DNA of 64,000 nt from Robertmurraya sp047302285 (GCF_047302285.1 NZ_CP154845.1:3906001-3970000); one strand, 5' to 3'; shown: positions 27,625 to 37,547, counted from the stretch's first letter. The notes: a model not told the origin generated them from the sequence alone. Translations and numbers: made by a program.

Positions 27625-28518
27625 TTATATTGTTTTTTCTTCCTTAAGCTTTTCCTTCGTAAAAGAAAGCCATTCTTTGGCAGCAAATGAAAGATAATGA
27701 TGTTTACTCCAAATGATTCCTAACTTCCATTTAATCGAAGGATTAATGACTTTTATGGCCTTAATTCGATGGTTTAAATTATGGCAAATGCTTTCAGGGA
27801 TGAGGGCGATGCCAAGCTTCCAAGAAACCATGTCTTCGATAAAAGAGCGTTGTGAGCTCTCCGAAATAATATTGGGAGTAAACCCAACCGATTGACAAGC
27901 ATGCAGGATACGATCATTGAGAACAAAATCTCGATTATAAGTAATGAACGATTCGTTCGCTAATTCCGCTAATTCAACTTCCTTCCTTACGGCAAATGGA
28001 TGTGACTTATGGAGAATTACCCGAAAATCTTCTTCTTTTAATGCTAAATGTTCAAAGATATCTGTTTGCGTAGGTAAAACAACAATTCCTACATCTAGCA
28101 GATTTTTTTCCACAGCCTCTTCAATTTTTTTCGATCCTTGTTCCATAAGCTGAAATGTGATTCCAGGATATTTCTCATGGAAGCTACTTACAATTTTAAG
28201 AAACAAATGAGCATTAAAAATAGGAGGTAATCCGATACGAATATGTCCTTTTTTTAATCCTAAAAGATTATCTAGTTCATTTTCTAAGTTATGATATGCT
28301 CGATTAATTAATGTCGCTTGCTCGAAAATCAATTTTCCAGCATCTGTAAGAGTCAATTGCTTTCTGGACCGTTCAAAAAGTGGAACCCCTACCTCCTCCT
28401 CAAAATTTTTGATCATCTTACTTATCGTCGGCTGAGTGATATAAAGATTATCAGCAGCTCGAGAAAAACTATTTGCATGAACCACTTCAATAAAATATTG
28501 TAAATGTTTAATGTCCAT
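27625..28518 (-). CDS. LysR-family transcriptional regulator
   Basis: A 297-residue LysR regulator. The N-terminal winged helix has the standard pattern (LQYFIEVVHANSFSRAA, then LYITQPTISKMIKNFEEEVG, about residues 5-43). It is followed by a periplasmic-binding-protein-like effector domain. The chosen ATG (28518) has AGGTG six bases upstream; an in-frame GTG at 28527 overlaps that site. It is divergent from the polysaccharide deacetylase-like gene 109 bp away, which is its most likely target by position only. No effector is suggested. Confidence 0.9.
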   Translation of the reverse strand: MDIKHLQYFIEVVHANSFSRAADNLYITQPTISKMIKNFEEEVGVPLFERSRKQLTLTDAGKLIFEQATLINRAYHNLENELDNLLGLKKGHIRIGLPPIFNAHLFLKIVSSFHEKYPGITFQLMEQGSKKIEEAVEKNLLDVGIVVLPTQTDIFEHLALKEEDFRVILHKSHPFAVRKEVELAELANESFITYNRDFVLNDRILHACQSVGFTPNIISESSQRSFIEDMVSWKLGIALIPESICHNLNHRIKAIKVINPSIKWKLGIIWSKHHYLSFAAKEWLSFTKEKLKEEKTI

Positions 28519-28626
28519 TTCTTTCACCTAACTTTTTATTTTTTCCCGTACGGATTTATGATGGATAACTTCTTTGGATGAAAGAGTATGAATTGTGAAA
28601 TCTTAAAGAAAAAGGAGTGACGATAC

Positions 28627-29397
28627 ATGCGCATTATGCTGTTAGCTATATTCATTGTTTTTTCTTCGATACCTGTTCATGCAGAGTCAGTAAATCAAGA
28701 ACCAACCAGGAAAAAAGAATTGGCCATTGTCATTGATGATTTCGGAAATAATATGGAAGGTTCAAAGGAAATGCTTGCCCTTCCCATTCCCCTTACGGTA
28801 GCGATTATGCCCTTTTTATCTACTACGGAAAAAGATGCTAAGCTCGCACATGAAAAAGGACATGAAGTCATCATTCACTTGCCGATGGAGCCCAAGAAAG
28901 GAAAAAAGAGTTGGTTAGGTCCTGGTGCAATTACAACCGATTTAAGTGATAAAGAGATTAGAAAAAGAGTTGAACAAGCGATTCAAACCGTTCCCTATGC
29001 CGTCGGTATGAACCATCACATGGGTTCAAAAGCGACTGAGGACGAGAGAGTGATGCGGATTATTCTTGAAGTATGTAAGGAAAACAATCTTTATTATCTC
29101 GATAGTAAAACGGCTCAAAAAAGTGTCATTCCAAAAATCGCTGAAGAATTATCTGTTCCTTTTCTTGAAAACGATATGTTCTTTGACCATATTTACTCTG
29201 AAAGACATATATACCAGCAAGCATCTAAATTGACCGATCGCCTTGATAACCGCCAACAATTCATTGCCATTGGGCATGTTGGCATAACTGGCAATAAAGT
29301 GGTTAGTGCTTTAAAAACATATTTACCGGAGTATGAAAAAGAAGCAAAGATCGTTCCTTTATCAGCCTTAATTACTCCCATGATTCCTTCCCTTTGA
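28627..29397 (+). CDS. Divergent polysaccharide deacetylase family protein (YibQ-like), exported
   Basis: A 256-residue protein with a cleavable signal peptide (about residues 1-19, ending VHA). The mature part has the family's IVIDDFGNNM motif, then HEVIIHLPMEP and MNHHMGSKAT, which correspond to the metal-site residues of polysaccharide deacetylases. The enzymatic reaction of this divergent branch is not established; cell-wall glycans are plausible. AAAGGAGTG precedes the ATG by seven bases. It is divergently arranged with a LysR regulator. Confidence 0.88.
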   Translation: MRIMLLAIFIVFSSIPVHAESVNQEPTRKKELAIVIDDFGNNMEGSKEMLALPIPLTVAIMPFLSTTEKDAKLAHEKGHEVIIHLPMEPKKGKKSWLGPGAITTDLSDKEIRKRVEQAIQTVPYAVGMNHHMGSKATEDERVMRIILEVCKENNLYYLDSKTAQKSVIPKIAEELSVPFLENDMFFDHIYSERHIYQQASKLTDRLDNRQQFIAIGHVGITGNKVVSALKTYLPEYEKEAKIVPLSALITPMIPSL

Positions 29398-29420
29398 CGA
29401 CAAGAAATTAAGATACGAAA

Positions 29421-29458
29421 AAGAGTATTAAAAACGTGCAGTCATTTTTAATACTCTT
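29421..29458. terminator. Bidirectional terminator between convergent genes
   Basis: AAGAGTATTAAAAA and TTTTTAATACTCTT pair around a ten-nt loop between the deacetylase-like gene and the convergent HAD hydrolase gene. Confidence 0.82.
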
Positions 29459-29479
29459 CTTCTATATTTGGATTGTTTT

Positions 29480-30259
29480 CTATAATAAGCCAACCATTTT
29501 TAGTCCGTGGAGAATGCCATCTTCTTCCACAGATTTAGTCACATATTTAGCGACTGCCTTTGCTTCTTCCTCACCATTCCCCATGGCAACACCATGATGA
29601 ATCATCGACAGCATTTCCAGATCATTTAATCCATCACCAAAAGCATATTGACGCTCTTTTGGGATCCCTAGTTTTTCGACGATCTTTTCGATTCCTTTCC
29701 ATTTCGAACCACCTCTTGGCAGTACATCACAAGAAACAGAATGCCAACGGATAAAATCAAAATCTTCAAAGCTATCTTCATATTGCTTTTCTTCTCCTTC
29801 AGGACAAAATAGAAGGGTTTGAAAAATATCTCGCTCTTTATAATAATGAGGATCATGAGTAGGGAAGTGCTCGATTTTTAAAGAGCTTATGCTTTCATTA
29901 ATATACGAATGCTCCGGAACATTTGCCCTCATGCCCACATGGTCCATATAAACAACTGGATGATCATTCGCAAGTGCTGCTTCTGTCAATTTTAGAAGGG
30001 AAGGATTAGAAAGAGGATTCGTGTACAATACTTCCCCATTTAACACGACATATTGTCCATTGTAGCTAACAAAGGTATTGATCCCTAATTCATTTCGTAA
30101 ATCCTCGTACATGAATGGGGCTCTGCCTGTTGCTATCGCCACTACATGTCCTTGCTCCTTTAAATCGAATACAGCCTTTTTTGTTGACTCTGGTAATTTT
30201 TTATCATGGTTCAGAAGAGTCCCATCAATATCAAAAAAAATAACGCTTTTTTCACTCAT
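29480..30259 (-). CDS. Cof-type HAD-family hydrolase
   Basis: A 259-residue phosphatase-like protein. Motif I is FFDIDGTLL with the nucleophilic Asp (about residues 6-14), motif II lies at AIATGRAP, and motif IV is FGDGLNDLEML (about 207-217), which with the C2B cap marks the Cof subfamily that dephosphorylates sugar phosphates and flavin or pyridoxal phosphates. No substrate is indicated. I chose the ATG at 30259; a TTG four codons upstream (30271) is possible, and neither has a strong ribosome binding site. Confidence 0.88.
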   Translation of the reverse strand: MSEKSVIFFDIDGTLLNHDKKLPESTKKAVFDLKEQGHVVAIATGRAPFMYEDLRNELGINTFVSYNGQYVVLNGEVLYTNPLSNPSLLKLTEAALANDHPVVYMDHVGMRANVPEHSYINESISSLKIEHFPTHDPHYYKERDIFQTLLFCPEGEEKQYEDSFEDFDFIRWHSVSCDVLPRGGSKWKGIEKIVEKLGIPKERQYAFGDGLNDLEMLSMIHHGVAMGNGEEEAKAVAKYVTKSVEEDGILHGLKMVGLL

Positions 30260-30388
30260 TTTTAGTACCAACTTTCTTTGCTGTTCTTCTCTCTATTTGA
30301 ATACAGTTGCATCCCCATATTCATTATTTTCACTTTTATGTTATCCCATTACGTTACAGCATTGCAATGATAAAGAGTTCTCTCCTCA

Positions 30389-32056
30389 TTAAATTTCGAT
30401 GATGATCGGTAATATCATCGGCCTTCTTTTAGTTTTTGTATATAAAAATTCACCAATGGTTTTCTTTAAGTTTTGTTTCACGGTGCTCCATTGACCTCTT
30501 CCAGAAATGTTTAAATCCTTTACTGTTTTTTCGATGATTCGATTCATATCCCTTATTAATTCTTCAGAATCTCTTACATAGATAAAGCCTCTCGTTATCG
30601 TATCAGGACCTGATATCAATTTTTTATCTACCTTACTCATCGTTAGGACAATGACGAGCATTCCATCTTCTGAAAGTTGCTTCCGATCCCTTAAGACAAT
30701 ATCACCGATATCACCAACACCTACTCCATCTACATACGTATCTCCAGCATGAATACGTCTTGTGTGACGAGCAAGCGAATGTTCAATATCAACCACTTCA
30801 CCATTTTTGAGGATAAACGTATTTTCTTGTTTGACCCCAACGGATTCCGCTAATAATCGATGCTGATGGAGCATCCGATATTCTCCGTGAATCGGGATAA
30901 AATAATTCGGTTTCATAAGCGTAAGCATCAATTTTAAATCTTCCTGATGTCCATGACCAGAAACATGCATTCCTTTTCCAGAACCATAAATAACATGGGC
31001 ACCAAGTGAAAATAAATTATCAATGATTTTCGATACACTTTTTTCATTTCCTGGGATTGGACCAGCCGCGAGTATTACCGTATCACCAGCTAACACTTCC
31101 ACCCCTCTGAAGTTTCCAGTCGATAAGCGGGATAAGGCTGCCAATGGTTCTCCTTGACTTCCCGTACATAAAATAGCGACCCGTTCAGGAGATAACTCAT
31201 TGATTTCATTTGGTTCAATCAGCATTCCTTCAGGGACATGTAAGTACCCTCTTTGAATGGCCACATCCACAACATTGACCATACTTCTCCCAAGTAAAGC
31301 AAGTTTCCGATTTGTTCTTATTGCAGCATCCACCACTTGTTGCACTCTGTTTATATTAGAAGCAAATGTTGATAGGATCACCTTTTGCTTTGCCTTAATG
31401 AATGCCTCCATTACTTGCTCTCCAACCATTTTCTCCGACGGTGTACCTCCTGGCCGTTCAGCATTTGTGCTTTCCGAGAGTAATAGTAATACGCCCTCTG
31501 TACCGATTTGGGCCATTTTATGAATATCCGAATACTGTTGATTAACAGGGGTTAAATCAAATTTAAAGTCACCTGTATGGACAATATTTCCTTGTGGTGT
31601 TCGGAATACAACACCTAGGCAGTCAGGAATACTATGATTCACCCTGAAAAATTGTACGATCATTTGACCAATTTTTAATTCAGCATCTGAATCTATCTCT
31701 ACTAGTTTGGTCTCCCGTAATAATTTATGCTCTTCCAACTTTAATTCAATTAATCCAAGTGTAAATCGCGTCGCAAAAACAGGCACATCAATCTTTTTTA
31801 ACAGATACGGGATCCCTCCAATATGGTCCTCATGCCCATGTGTCACAATTAACGCTTTAACTTTATCTCTGTTTTCCTCTAAAAATGAGACATCAGGAAT
31901 AATCAAATCAATCCCCAATAAACTCTCATCTGGAAATTTATTCCCACAGTCAATAACGATCATATCATCTGCATATTGAATACAGTACATGTTTTTGCCT
32001 ACTTCATTAAGTCCACCTAGAGCAAAAATAGACAATACCTCATCGTTTGTACTCAT
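30389..32056 (-). CDS. Ribonuclease J (RNase J1-like paralogue)
   Basis: A 555-residue beta-CASP metallo-beta-lactamase ribonuclease. The zinc site is THGHEDHIGG (His 73, His 75, Asp 77, His 78), with HTGDFKFD and GHGHQEDLKLML downstream, and it ends in KTKRRPMILPIIIE like RNase J1. These enzymes perform 5'-to-3' exonucleolytic and endonucleolytic RNA decay. The gene stands alone here, without the rpoY or dapA/tepA neighbours usual for rnjA and rnjB, so it may be an additional paralogue. AAGGTGGGAATGGT precedes the ATG. Confidence 0.92.
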   Translation of the reverse strand: MSTNDEVLSIFALGGLNEVGKNMYCIQYADDMIVIDCGNKFPDESLLGIDLIIPDVSFLEENRDKVKALIVTHGHEDHIGGIPYLLKKIDVPVFATRFTLGLIELKLEEHKLLRETKLVEIDSDAELKIGQMIVQFFRVNHSIPDCLGVVFRTPQGNIVHTGDFKFDLTPVNQQYSDIHKMAQIGTEGVLLLLSESTNAERPGGTPSEKMVGEQVMEAFIKAKQKVILSTFASNINRVQQVVDAAIRTNRKLALLGRSMVNVVDVAIQRGYLHVPEGMLIEPNEINELSPERVAILCTGSQGEPLAALSRLSTGNFRGVEVLAGDTVILAAGPIPGNEKSVSKIIDNLFSLGAHVIYGSGKGMHVSGHGHQEDLKLMLTLMKPNYFIPIHGEYRMLHQHRLLAESVGVKQENTFILKNGEVVDIEHSLARHTRRIHAGDTYVDGVGVGDIGDIVLRDRKQLSEDGMLVIVLTMSKVDKKLISGPDTITRGFIYVRDSEELIRDMNRIIEKTVKDLNISGRGQWSTVKQNLKKTIGEFLYTKTKRRPMILPIIIEI

Positions 32057-32173
32057 ACCATTCCCACCTTTTTTTTACATATAGGGATAGTATTTGAGTA
32101 ATGCATGACTTTATATTCTCTGAAATCACTCATTCAGCGTTTTTTTGGAAAAAATTTCGTTATCGAGACATAC

Positions 32174-32202
32174 AAAAAAGGAACCAGGTTTGAGGTTCCT
32201 TT
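32174..32202 (-). terminator. Terminator of the rRNA methyltransferase gene
   Basis: AAAGGAACC and GGTTCCTTT form a nine-bp stem; the minus strand continues with T residues. Confidence 0.88.
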
Positions 32203-32223
32203 CATTACGGTTATTAGTGTGAT

Positions 32224-33420
32224 TTACGATAATTTTTTAAGAAAAACGACCTTCAAATAATCGCCTTCTTTAAATTCTTTAATCGTTTTAAAATCTGCAG
32301 GAAGCCTGAACTCTTCAAGAATTTGATACTTGGTATTAGCCTGCTGAAAAGCTTTTTCAATGAAACCTTTGAATTTATCCATTCCAAATGTACTGCAATT
32401 AGTAGAGGCGACAATAACTCCACCCTTTTCTGTGATGTGAATAGCTTTTTCTAATAGGTCCGGATAATCCTTTCCTGCACTGAATGTATGCTTTTTAGAG
32501 CGAGCATAGCTCGGTGGATCAAGGACCACTAAATCAAAGCTAAGATTTTTACGAACCGCATATTTAAAATAGTTAAACACATCTTCAACGATAATATCCT
32601 GTGCTTCGTAATCGATTCCATTGACACTAAATTGTTCAATTGTTTTGCTTTTACTGCGATTTGCCACATCGACACTTGTTGTTTTTATGGCACCACCTAA
32701 TGCAGCAGCGACTGAAAAGGCACCAGTATACGAAAAGGTGTTTAATACCGTCTTGCCTTCTGCATATTTATCACGAATCTTCTTCCTTACCTCTCGTTGA
32801 TCTAAAAAGATTCCAACCATCGCACTTTCATTAAGATAAACGGCAAAGCTCATGCCAATTTCCTTTACAAGAAGTGGTTCAGGAGCTCTTTCTCCGGTGA
32901 CAAAATCATCGTCCTCCATATAAGTCCCTTGCTCTGCGAAACGTTTCTTTTCATAAAGACCTTTATAATCGACAACCTTGTTTAGGGCTTCGCTCAGCAC
33001 ATCTTTAAACTGATAAATGCCCTCACTATACCATTGAATAAGGAGGTAGCCATCAAAATACTCAATCGTTACTCCACCAATTCCATCTCCTTCTCCATTA
33101 AACAATCGAAAAGCTGTTGTTTCAGGATCTTTAAAGAGAAACTGACGATGCTCTAAAGCTTTCTTTATTTTTTTCTCGAAAAAAATGGCGTCAATTTGCT
33201 CGTCCTTCTGTCTGCTTAATATCCATCCAATTCCTTTATTTTGTTGCCCATAATATCCTTTTGCTAAGAAGGCACCTTTGTCATCTGTTAGTTCAATGAG
33301 AGTCCCTTCCTCACCTAGTTGATTTGCATTTTGAATCGCTTCCTTTTTGATTAGAGGAACTCCAGCCTTAACACTCTTCACATATGATGACTTTACTTTT
33401 AACTTTATTGTTTTATTCAT
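32224..33420 (-). CDS. Class I SAM-dependent rRNA methyltransferase (RlmI/YwbD-like)
   Basis: A 398-residue protein with an N-terminal PUA-type RNA-binding domain (about residues 5-85), a middle domain and a Rossmann methyltransferase domain. Motif I is VLNTFSYTGAFSVAAALGGA and the catalytic motif is LDPPSYARSK, as in RlmI, which methylates C5 of a cytosine in 23S rRNA. The Bacillus relative YwbD belongs to this group; the exact target is not shown. Normal length for the family. The gene is monocistronic with its own terminator. Confidence 0.88.
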   Translation of the reverse strand: MNKTIKLKVKSSYVKSVKAGVPLIKKEAIQNANQLGEEGTLIELTDDKGAFLAKGYYGQQNKGIGWILSRQKDEQIDAIFFEKKIKKALEHRQFLFKDPETTAFRLFNGEGDGIGGVTIEYFDGYLLIQWYSEGIYQFKDVLSEALNKVVDYKGLYEKKRFAEQGTYMEDDDFVTGERAPEPLLVKEIGMSFAVYLNESAMVGIFLDQREVRKKIRDKYAEGKTVLNTFSYTGAFSVAAALGGAIKTTSVDVANRSKSKTIEQFSVNGIDYEAQDIIVEDVFNYFKYAVRKNLSFDLVVLDPPSYARSKKHTFSAGKDYPDLLEKAIHITEKGGVIVASTNCSTFGMDKFKGFIEKAFQQANTKYQILEEFRLPADFKTIKEFKEGDYLKVVFLKKLS

Positions 33421-33448
33421 AAAAACCGTCCTATTTAGTTATTTCGAG

Positions 33449-33490
33449 AAAAAGAAAAGAAGCCTCATCCATTTATAGAATGGGCTTCTT
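33449..33490 (-). terminator. Terminator of the allB-pucG-pucF operon
   Basis: AGAAGC pairs with GCTTCT and an inner CCATT with AATGG; the minus strand then reads TTTTC. It lies 60 bases after allB. Confidence 0.7.
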
Positions 33491-33548
33491 CCTTCTTTTC
33501 TAATACCTTTTATTATACCTTTCTTTATCCTTAGGTCGAATTTTTTTA

Positions 33549-34910
33549 TTAATTTGCTATGCCTTTAAGCCATTTCCCCTTGTTTTTCGATAGTTTAATG
33601 TGTCCATCTTCAAAAATGATATTCCCATTATTTATTGTAGACTTTATATTACAAGGAAAAGTATGCCCGAGATAGAGACTTTCTTTATGTTTTGCAAAGA
33701 AGTTAGACTCCGTTACGGTGAACGTTTCTTCTGTTGATACAATCGCAAAATTGGCAGGTTCGCCCACCGCAATTTCCCCTTTAAAAGGAAGTTTAAACCG
33801 TTCCGCTGGATTCGCTGACAGTTGCTTAGCAATTTTTTCAAAAGGAAGATCATACTTTAACGCTAACTCAATTATGGCAAGTAAGGTAAACTGCCCCCCG
33901 CTAATTCCACCCCATGCCTCAAAAAGATGATGAGTCTTTGGATCCTTTAAGGAAAAAGGACAAGGAGAGTGATCAGAGGCAATCATATCAAACTTACCAT
34001 CTATGAATAAATGAATTAATTTCTCCTGTTCTTCTTTCTCTCTTAATGGTGGTGCACATTTCGCAACTGTTCCTTTTTCTACTAAATCTTCATGGGAGAA
34101 TAGTAAATAATGGGGACAGGTTTCCACGGTTACATCAATGCCCTGTTCTTTTGCTTCTTCAATTTTCCCCACGGCAGCCGCACTGCTTATATGGACAAAA
34201 TGAATCGGACAGCCTGTGATTTTTGCATAGGACAGGACTCTTTCAACCGCCTCGACTTCTGCAAGAATCGGTCGCGTTTCTAGGTAATCATCTGCACTGA
34301 ATTGTCCTTTTTGTCGCTTTTCAGCCGTTAGCCATTTCGTTATCGCATCACTTTCCGAATGGAGGGCAAGAACTTTGTTCAATGAAGCAATCTCTTTCAT
34401 TCCACTCAACAAAGTAATGTCATCAATGCGCTCAAATTCCTCATTTCCAGATTCGGAAAGAAAAGCTTTAAAGCCTATTGCTCCAGCCTCAGCAAGTCCT
34501 CCTAAATATTCGACATTTCCTGGGACAAGTCCGCCCCATAAGGCAAAATCAACCATTGATTTCTCTTGTGCTACCTCTACTTTTTGCATCAGGGCTTCCT
34601 TGCTAATGGTTGATGGAACCCCATTTAATGGCATATCAAAAAAGAGCGTACAGCCACCAGCTGCCATCATATCAGAACCGGTTTCAAAGCCTTCCCATTC
34701 TTCTCTTCCAGGATCATTGAAATGGACATGAACATCAATGGCACCTGGGAAAATATATAACCGACTCGCGTCCATTTCTTTGTCCGCTTGCTCAGTTAGA
34801 TTTGCATCTATTTTAGCAATCTTGCCATCTTTAATCCCAATATCAGCTTTCTTCACACCTTCCGGTAAGACGACGAAACCATTACGAATAACTAAATCGA
34901 AAATGAACAT
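33549..34910 (-). CDS. allB: Allantoinase
   Basis: A 453-residue amidohydrolase that opens allantoin to allantoate. Metal-site elements are DVHVHFNDPGREEWEGFETG (about residues 60-79), the Lys of GFKAFLSESG (probably carbamylated), HFVHISS and SDHSPC. It is named pucH in B. subtilis. The ATG at 34910 directly follows the stop codon of pucG, with GGTGGGAT inside the pucG end as ribosome binding site, so translation is coupled. It is the last gene of the pucF-pucG-allB operon. Confidence 0.95.
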   Translation of the reverse strand: MFIFDLVIRNGFVVLPEGVKKADIGIKDGKIAKIDANLTEQADKEMDASRLYIFPGAIDVHVHFNDPGREEWEGFETGSDMMAAGGCTLFFDMPLNGVPSTISKEALMQKVEVAQEKSMVDFALWGGLVPGNVEYLGGLAEAGAIGFKAFLSESGNEEFERIDDITLLSGMKEIASLNKVLALHSESDAITKWLTAEKRQKGQFSADDYLETRPILAEVEAVERVLSYAKITGCPIHFVHISSAAAVGKIEEAKEQGIDVTVETCPHYLLFSHEDLVEKGTVAKCAPPLREKEEQEKLIHLFIDGKFDMIASDHSPCPFSLKDPKTHHLFEAWGGISGGQFTLLAIIELALKYDLPFEKIAKQLSANPAERFKLPFKGEIAVGEPANFAIVSTEETFTVTESNFFAKHKESLYLGHTFPCNIKSTINNGNIIFEDGHIKLSKNKGKWLKGIAN

Positions 34911-36149
34911 TTATCCCACCACCTTGGCGTCATAATGATCAAGGGCTGCTTGCAATGCATTTCCTCGATTGACTGCCACTCCATGGCGGATAAGTACTGC
35001 CTCTAACGCTCCTAAGACTGAAAGAATATTTTCCTTCCTGCAACTATAACCCATCGTTCCAATTCTCCAAATCTTCCCGTGTAATGGTCCAAAAGATGAA
35101 GCAATTTCAATCCCAAATTGCTGTAGGAGCATGTTTCTTACCGCGTCTCCATCGACACCCGTAGGAATCTTGACACAGGTAACACAAGTGAGCTTGTTTT
35201 CAGGATCACCAAAAAGTTCTAATCCCATCGCTTCAATTCCTTTTATTAATGCTTGCTCATGAAATTGATGGCGCTCAAACCTCTCTTCCAAACCTTCTTC
35301 CAATACAAGTCGCAAGCCTTCCCTCAAGGCATACACCATCGAGGTCGCTTCCGTATGATGATTCAATCTTCTTGGGCTCCAATAATCTTGTAACATCCCT
35401 AAATCAAAATAGTTACTTGCAATCGGAAGCTTGCTTCGCACATATTGACGGTCCTCATCGGTCGCAATTCCTCGTTCCACCTTTTTACGAGAGAGAATAA
35501 TCTCCTCAATCCGCTCATTATAGGAAATGGGCGCCATTCCAGATGGGACAGACAGGCACTTTTGTGTTCCACCTATTACTGCATCAATAAACCATTCATC
35601 TGTTTTTACTTCAACTCCACCAATCGAAGCCACAGCATCAACTACCAATAAAACATCTTGCTCACGACACGCCTTTCCAATTTCTTGGAGCGGCTGTATT
35701 CTTCCAGTAGAAGTTTCGCCATGTACAATCGCAACAAGTTTTGGAGATACCTTTTTCATTTCAGTTATAATCTTTCTTGGGTCAAAGACCTCGCCCCATG
35801 GACAGTCGAGCGTATAAACATCTGCGCCATATCTTTCACAGATTTCCACAAGCAAATGACCAAAACGGCCATAAATCGGAACAAGTACTTTATCCCCTGG
35901 TTCGATTATGCTCGATAACACTGCTTCATTCCCAGCACGAGACGTTCCATCAATCGGGAACGCCCAATGATTGTTCGTCTGAAAAACCTTTCGTAGCATT
36001 TCCATTACTTCATTCATAATATTTGTAAAAGCTGGATCGAACTGCCCTAATATCGGTGTACTGAGTGCTCTTAGAACCCTCGGGTCCACTTCCACTGGTC
36101 CTGGTGTCATAATCGTTCTCTTCGGTGTATTTAGCTCTGAAAAACTCAT
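34911..36149 (-). CDS. pucG: (S)-ureidoglycine-glyoxylate aminotransferase
   Basis: A 412-residue class V PLP aminotransferase. Features are the TPGPVEVDPRVL N-terminus, the DAVASIGG segment and GGTQKCLSVPSGMA with the PLP Lys (about residue 200). In B. subtilis PucG transfers the amino group of ureidoglycine to glyoxylate to give glycine. The neighbours allantoinase and allantoate amidohydrolase make this function much more likely than serine or alanine-glyoxylate transamination. It starts 12 bp after pucF. Confidence 0.93.
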   Translation of the reverse strand: MSFSELNTPKRTIMTPGPVEVDPRVLRALSTPILGQFDPAFTNIMNEVMEMLRKVFQTNNHWAFPIDGTSRAGNEAVLSSIIEPGDKVLVPIYGRFGHLLVEICERYGADVYTLDCPWGEVFDPRKIITEMKKVSPKLVAIVHGETSTGRIQPLQEIGKACREQDVLLVVDAVASIGGVEVKTDEWFIDAVIGGTQKCLSVPSGMAPISYNERIEEIILSRKKVERGIATDEDRQYVRSKLPIASNYFDLGMLQDYWSPRRLNHHTEATSMVYALREGLRLVLEEGLEERFERHQFHEQALIKGIEAMGLELFGDPENKLTCVTCVKIPTGVDGDAVRNMLLQQFGIEIASSFGPLHGKIWRIGTMGYSCRKENILSVLGALEAVLIRHGVAVNRGNALQAALDHYDAKVVG

Positions 36150-36161
36150 CTTCCATCCCCC

Positions 36162-37409
36162 TTAGTAGGCCAATTTGTATAATAGCTCTGTCAGAAGCTC
36201 TACTCCTGTCTCCAAATCTTCTAATTTTGTAAACTCTTGAGGAGAATGACTTATGCCTTTTTGACTCGGTACAAACAATAAAGTAGTAGGGCAAATCGTG
36301 GCAAATACTTGGGCATCATGTCCAGCACCGGAGACGATATCCTGATGGCTAATGTTTTTATTGGATGCAAGCTGACGAACCATCCTGTTCATCCCTTTAT
36401 CCATCGCAATCGGTTTGACATCCATCCACTGTGATACTTGAACGTTCATCTCTAACTCGGTTGCGATTCTTTCAAATTCAGCAAATATATCTTCACAATA
36501 TCGGTTAAGCATGTCTTCGCGATGATTTCGGATGTCTAAGCTGAATTCCACAACACCTGCCACCACATTGGGCACATTAGGTTTTACATTGATTTTCCCT
36601 ACGGTTGCCACTAACTGTGAATCGAATTCTTTTGCTTTATCGGTTAAATACGTAATCAATCGTGACGTTGTGGTCACTGCATCCTTACGATAAAACATCG
36701 GAGTCGTACCAGCATGATTGCTTTCACCGCTCACTTTTACCGTATAACGACGTTGTCCTACAATATGGGAAACGACGCCAATGGAATTCTGGTTTCGTTC
36801 AAGAACCATTCCTTGTTCAATATGAATCTCAATAAACCGCTCAATATCATGACGAATCGAAGAAGTATATTGGTTTGGATCGAAGCCTGCAGATTTCATC
36901 GCATCTAAAAAAGATATTCCCTCTTCATCTTGTAAATCCTTCACATTTTCTAAATTATAAGCACCATTTATATTTCTCGAGCCCCAAAACGTTAAAGGAA
37001 AGCGACTTCCTTCTTCTTCACTAAGCGAAATGACTTCAATCGTTTTTTTCGGGTAACCAAATGCCTGGAATAATCGCGATGTAGCCAGAAGGCTTGCAAT
37101 GATTCCATATGCTCCATCATACTTCCCACCATTTCTCACCGTATCAATATGGGAGCCTGTTAAGATCGATTTACTACTCGATTCCGTTCCCTGCAGTTTG
37201 CCAAATAGATTCCCAGCACTATCAAAATAGGTAGCTAACTGGAACGCTTCCATTTTATCCTTTAATGCTTTTTGGGCTTCCTTCCATTCTTTTGAAAATA
37301 ACAGCCTTGTATTTCCTCCAGTTTCTGTTTTTCCGAACTGAGCAAGCCATTCAATCATTTCCTCTACTGTATTTTCCTTATACATCTGTTTCCCAACTTG
37401 AATGGCCAT
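36162..37409 (-). CDS. pucF: Allantoate amidohydrolase
   Basis: A 415-residue M20/M40-family metal-dependent amidohydrolase (AllC/PucF). Visible motifs are LTGSHIDTVRNGGKYDGAYG (about residues 82-101), the SLSEEEGSRF pair of catalytic Glu residues and SGAGHDAQVFA near the end. It converts allantoate to ureidoglycine and ammonia. I chose the ATG at 37409, which has GGGGAG eight bases upstream; an in-frame GTG at 37418 overlaps it. It is the first gene of the operon, divergent from pucR with a PucR-box core between them. Confidence 0.93.
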   Translation of the reverse strand: MAIQVGKQMYKENTVEEMIEWLAQFGKTETGGNTRLLFSKEWKEAQKALKDKMEAFQLATYFDSAGNLFGKLQGTESSSKSILTGSHIDTVRNGGKYDGAYGIIASLLATSRLFQAFGYPKKTIEVISLSEEEGSRFPLTFWGSRNINGAYNLENVKDLQDEEGISFLDAMKSAGFDPNQYTSSIRHDIERFIEIHIEQGMVLERNQNSIGVVSHIVGQRRYTVKVSGESNHAGTTPMFYRKDAVTTTSRLITYLTDKAKEFDSQLVATVGKINVKPNVPNVVAGVVEFSLDIRNHREDMLNRYCEDIFAEFERIATELEMNVQVSQWMDVKPIAMDKGMNRMVRQLASNKNISHQDIVSGAGHDAQVFATICPTTLLFVPSQKGISHSPQEFTKLEDLETGVELLTELLYKLAY

Positions 37410-37539
37410 CCGATTCACTCCCCAACTAAAAAGTTCATGTTAACTTTTGTTACATAGAATATTTAAGTTAAGTTTACTTATTTCACCATGAGAGTTCATT
37501 ATCGTTTTTATACAAATTTAAATATCAATTTTGTTTATA

Positions 37540-37547
37540 TTAACCAA
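37540..37547 (-). promoter_or_regulatory. PucR-box core between pucF and pucR
   Basis: TTGGTTAA on the minus strand, the core of the PucR box described for B. subtilis purine genes. It is in the 198-bp divergent region. The bases upstream of the core only partly match the consensus. Confidence 0.5.

Noticed and set aside
27504..27686. Basic 60-residue protein on the minus strand next to the LysR gene
   Set aside because: Overlaps the LysR 3' end and its terminator in another frame.
35249..36019. Several plus-strand open frames opposite pucG
   Set aside because: All are antisense to a clearly coding gene and lack start signals.
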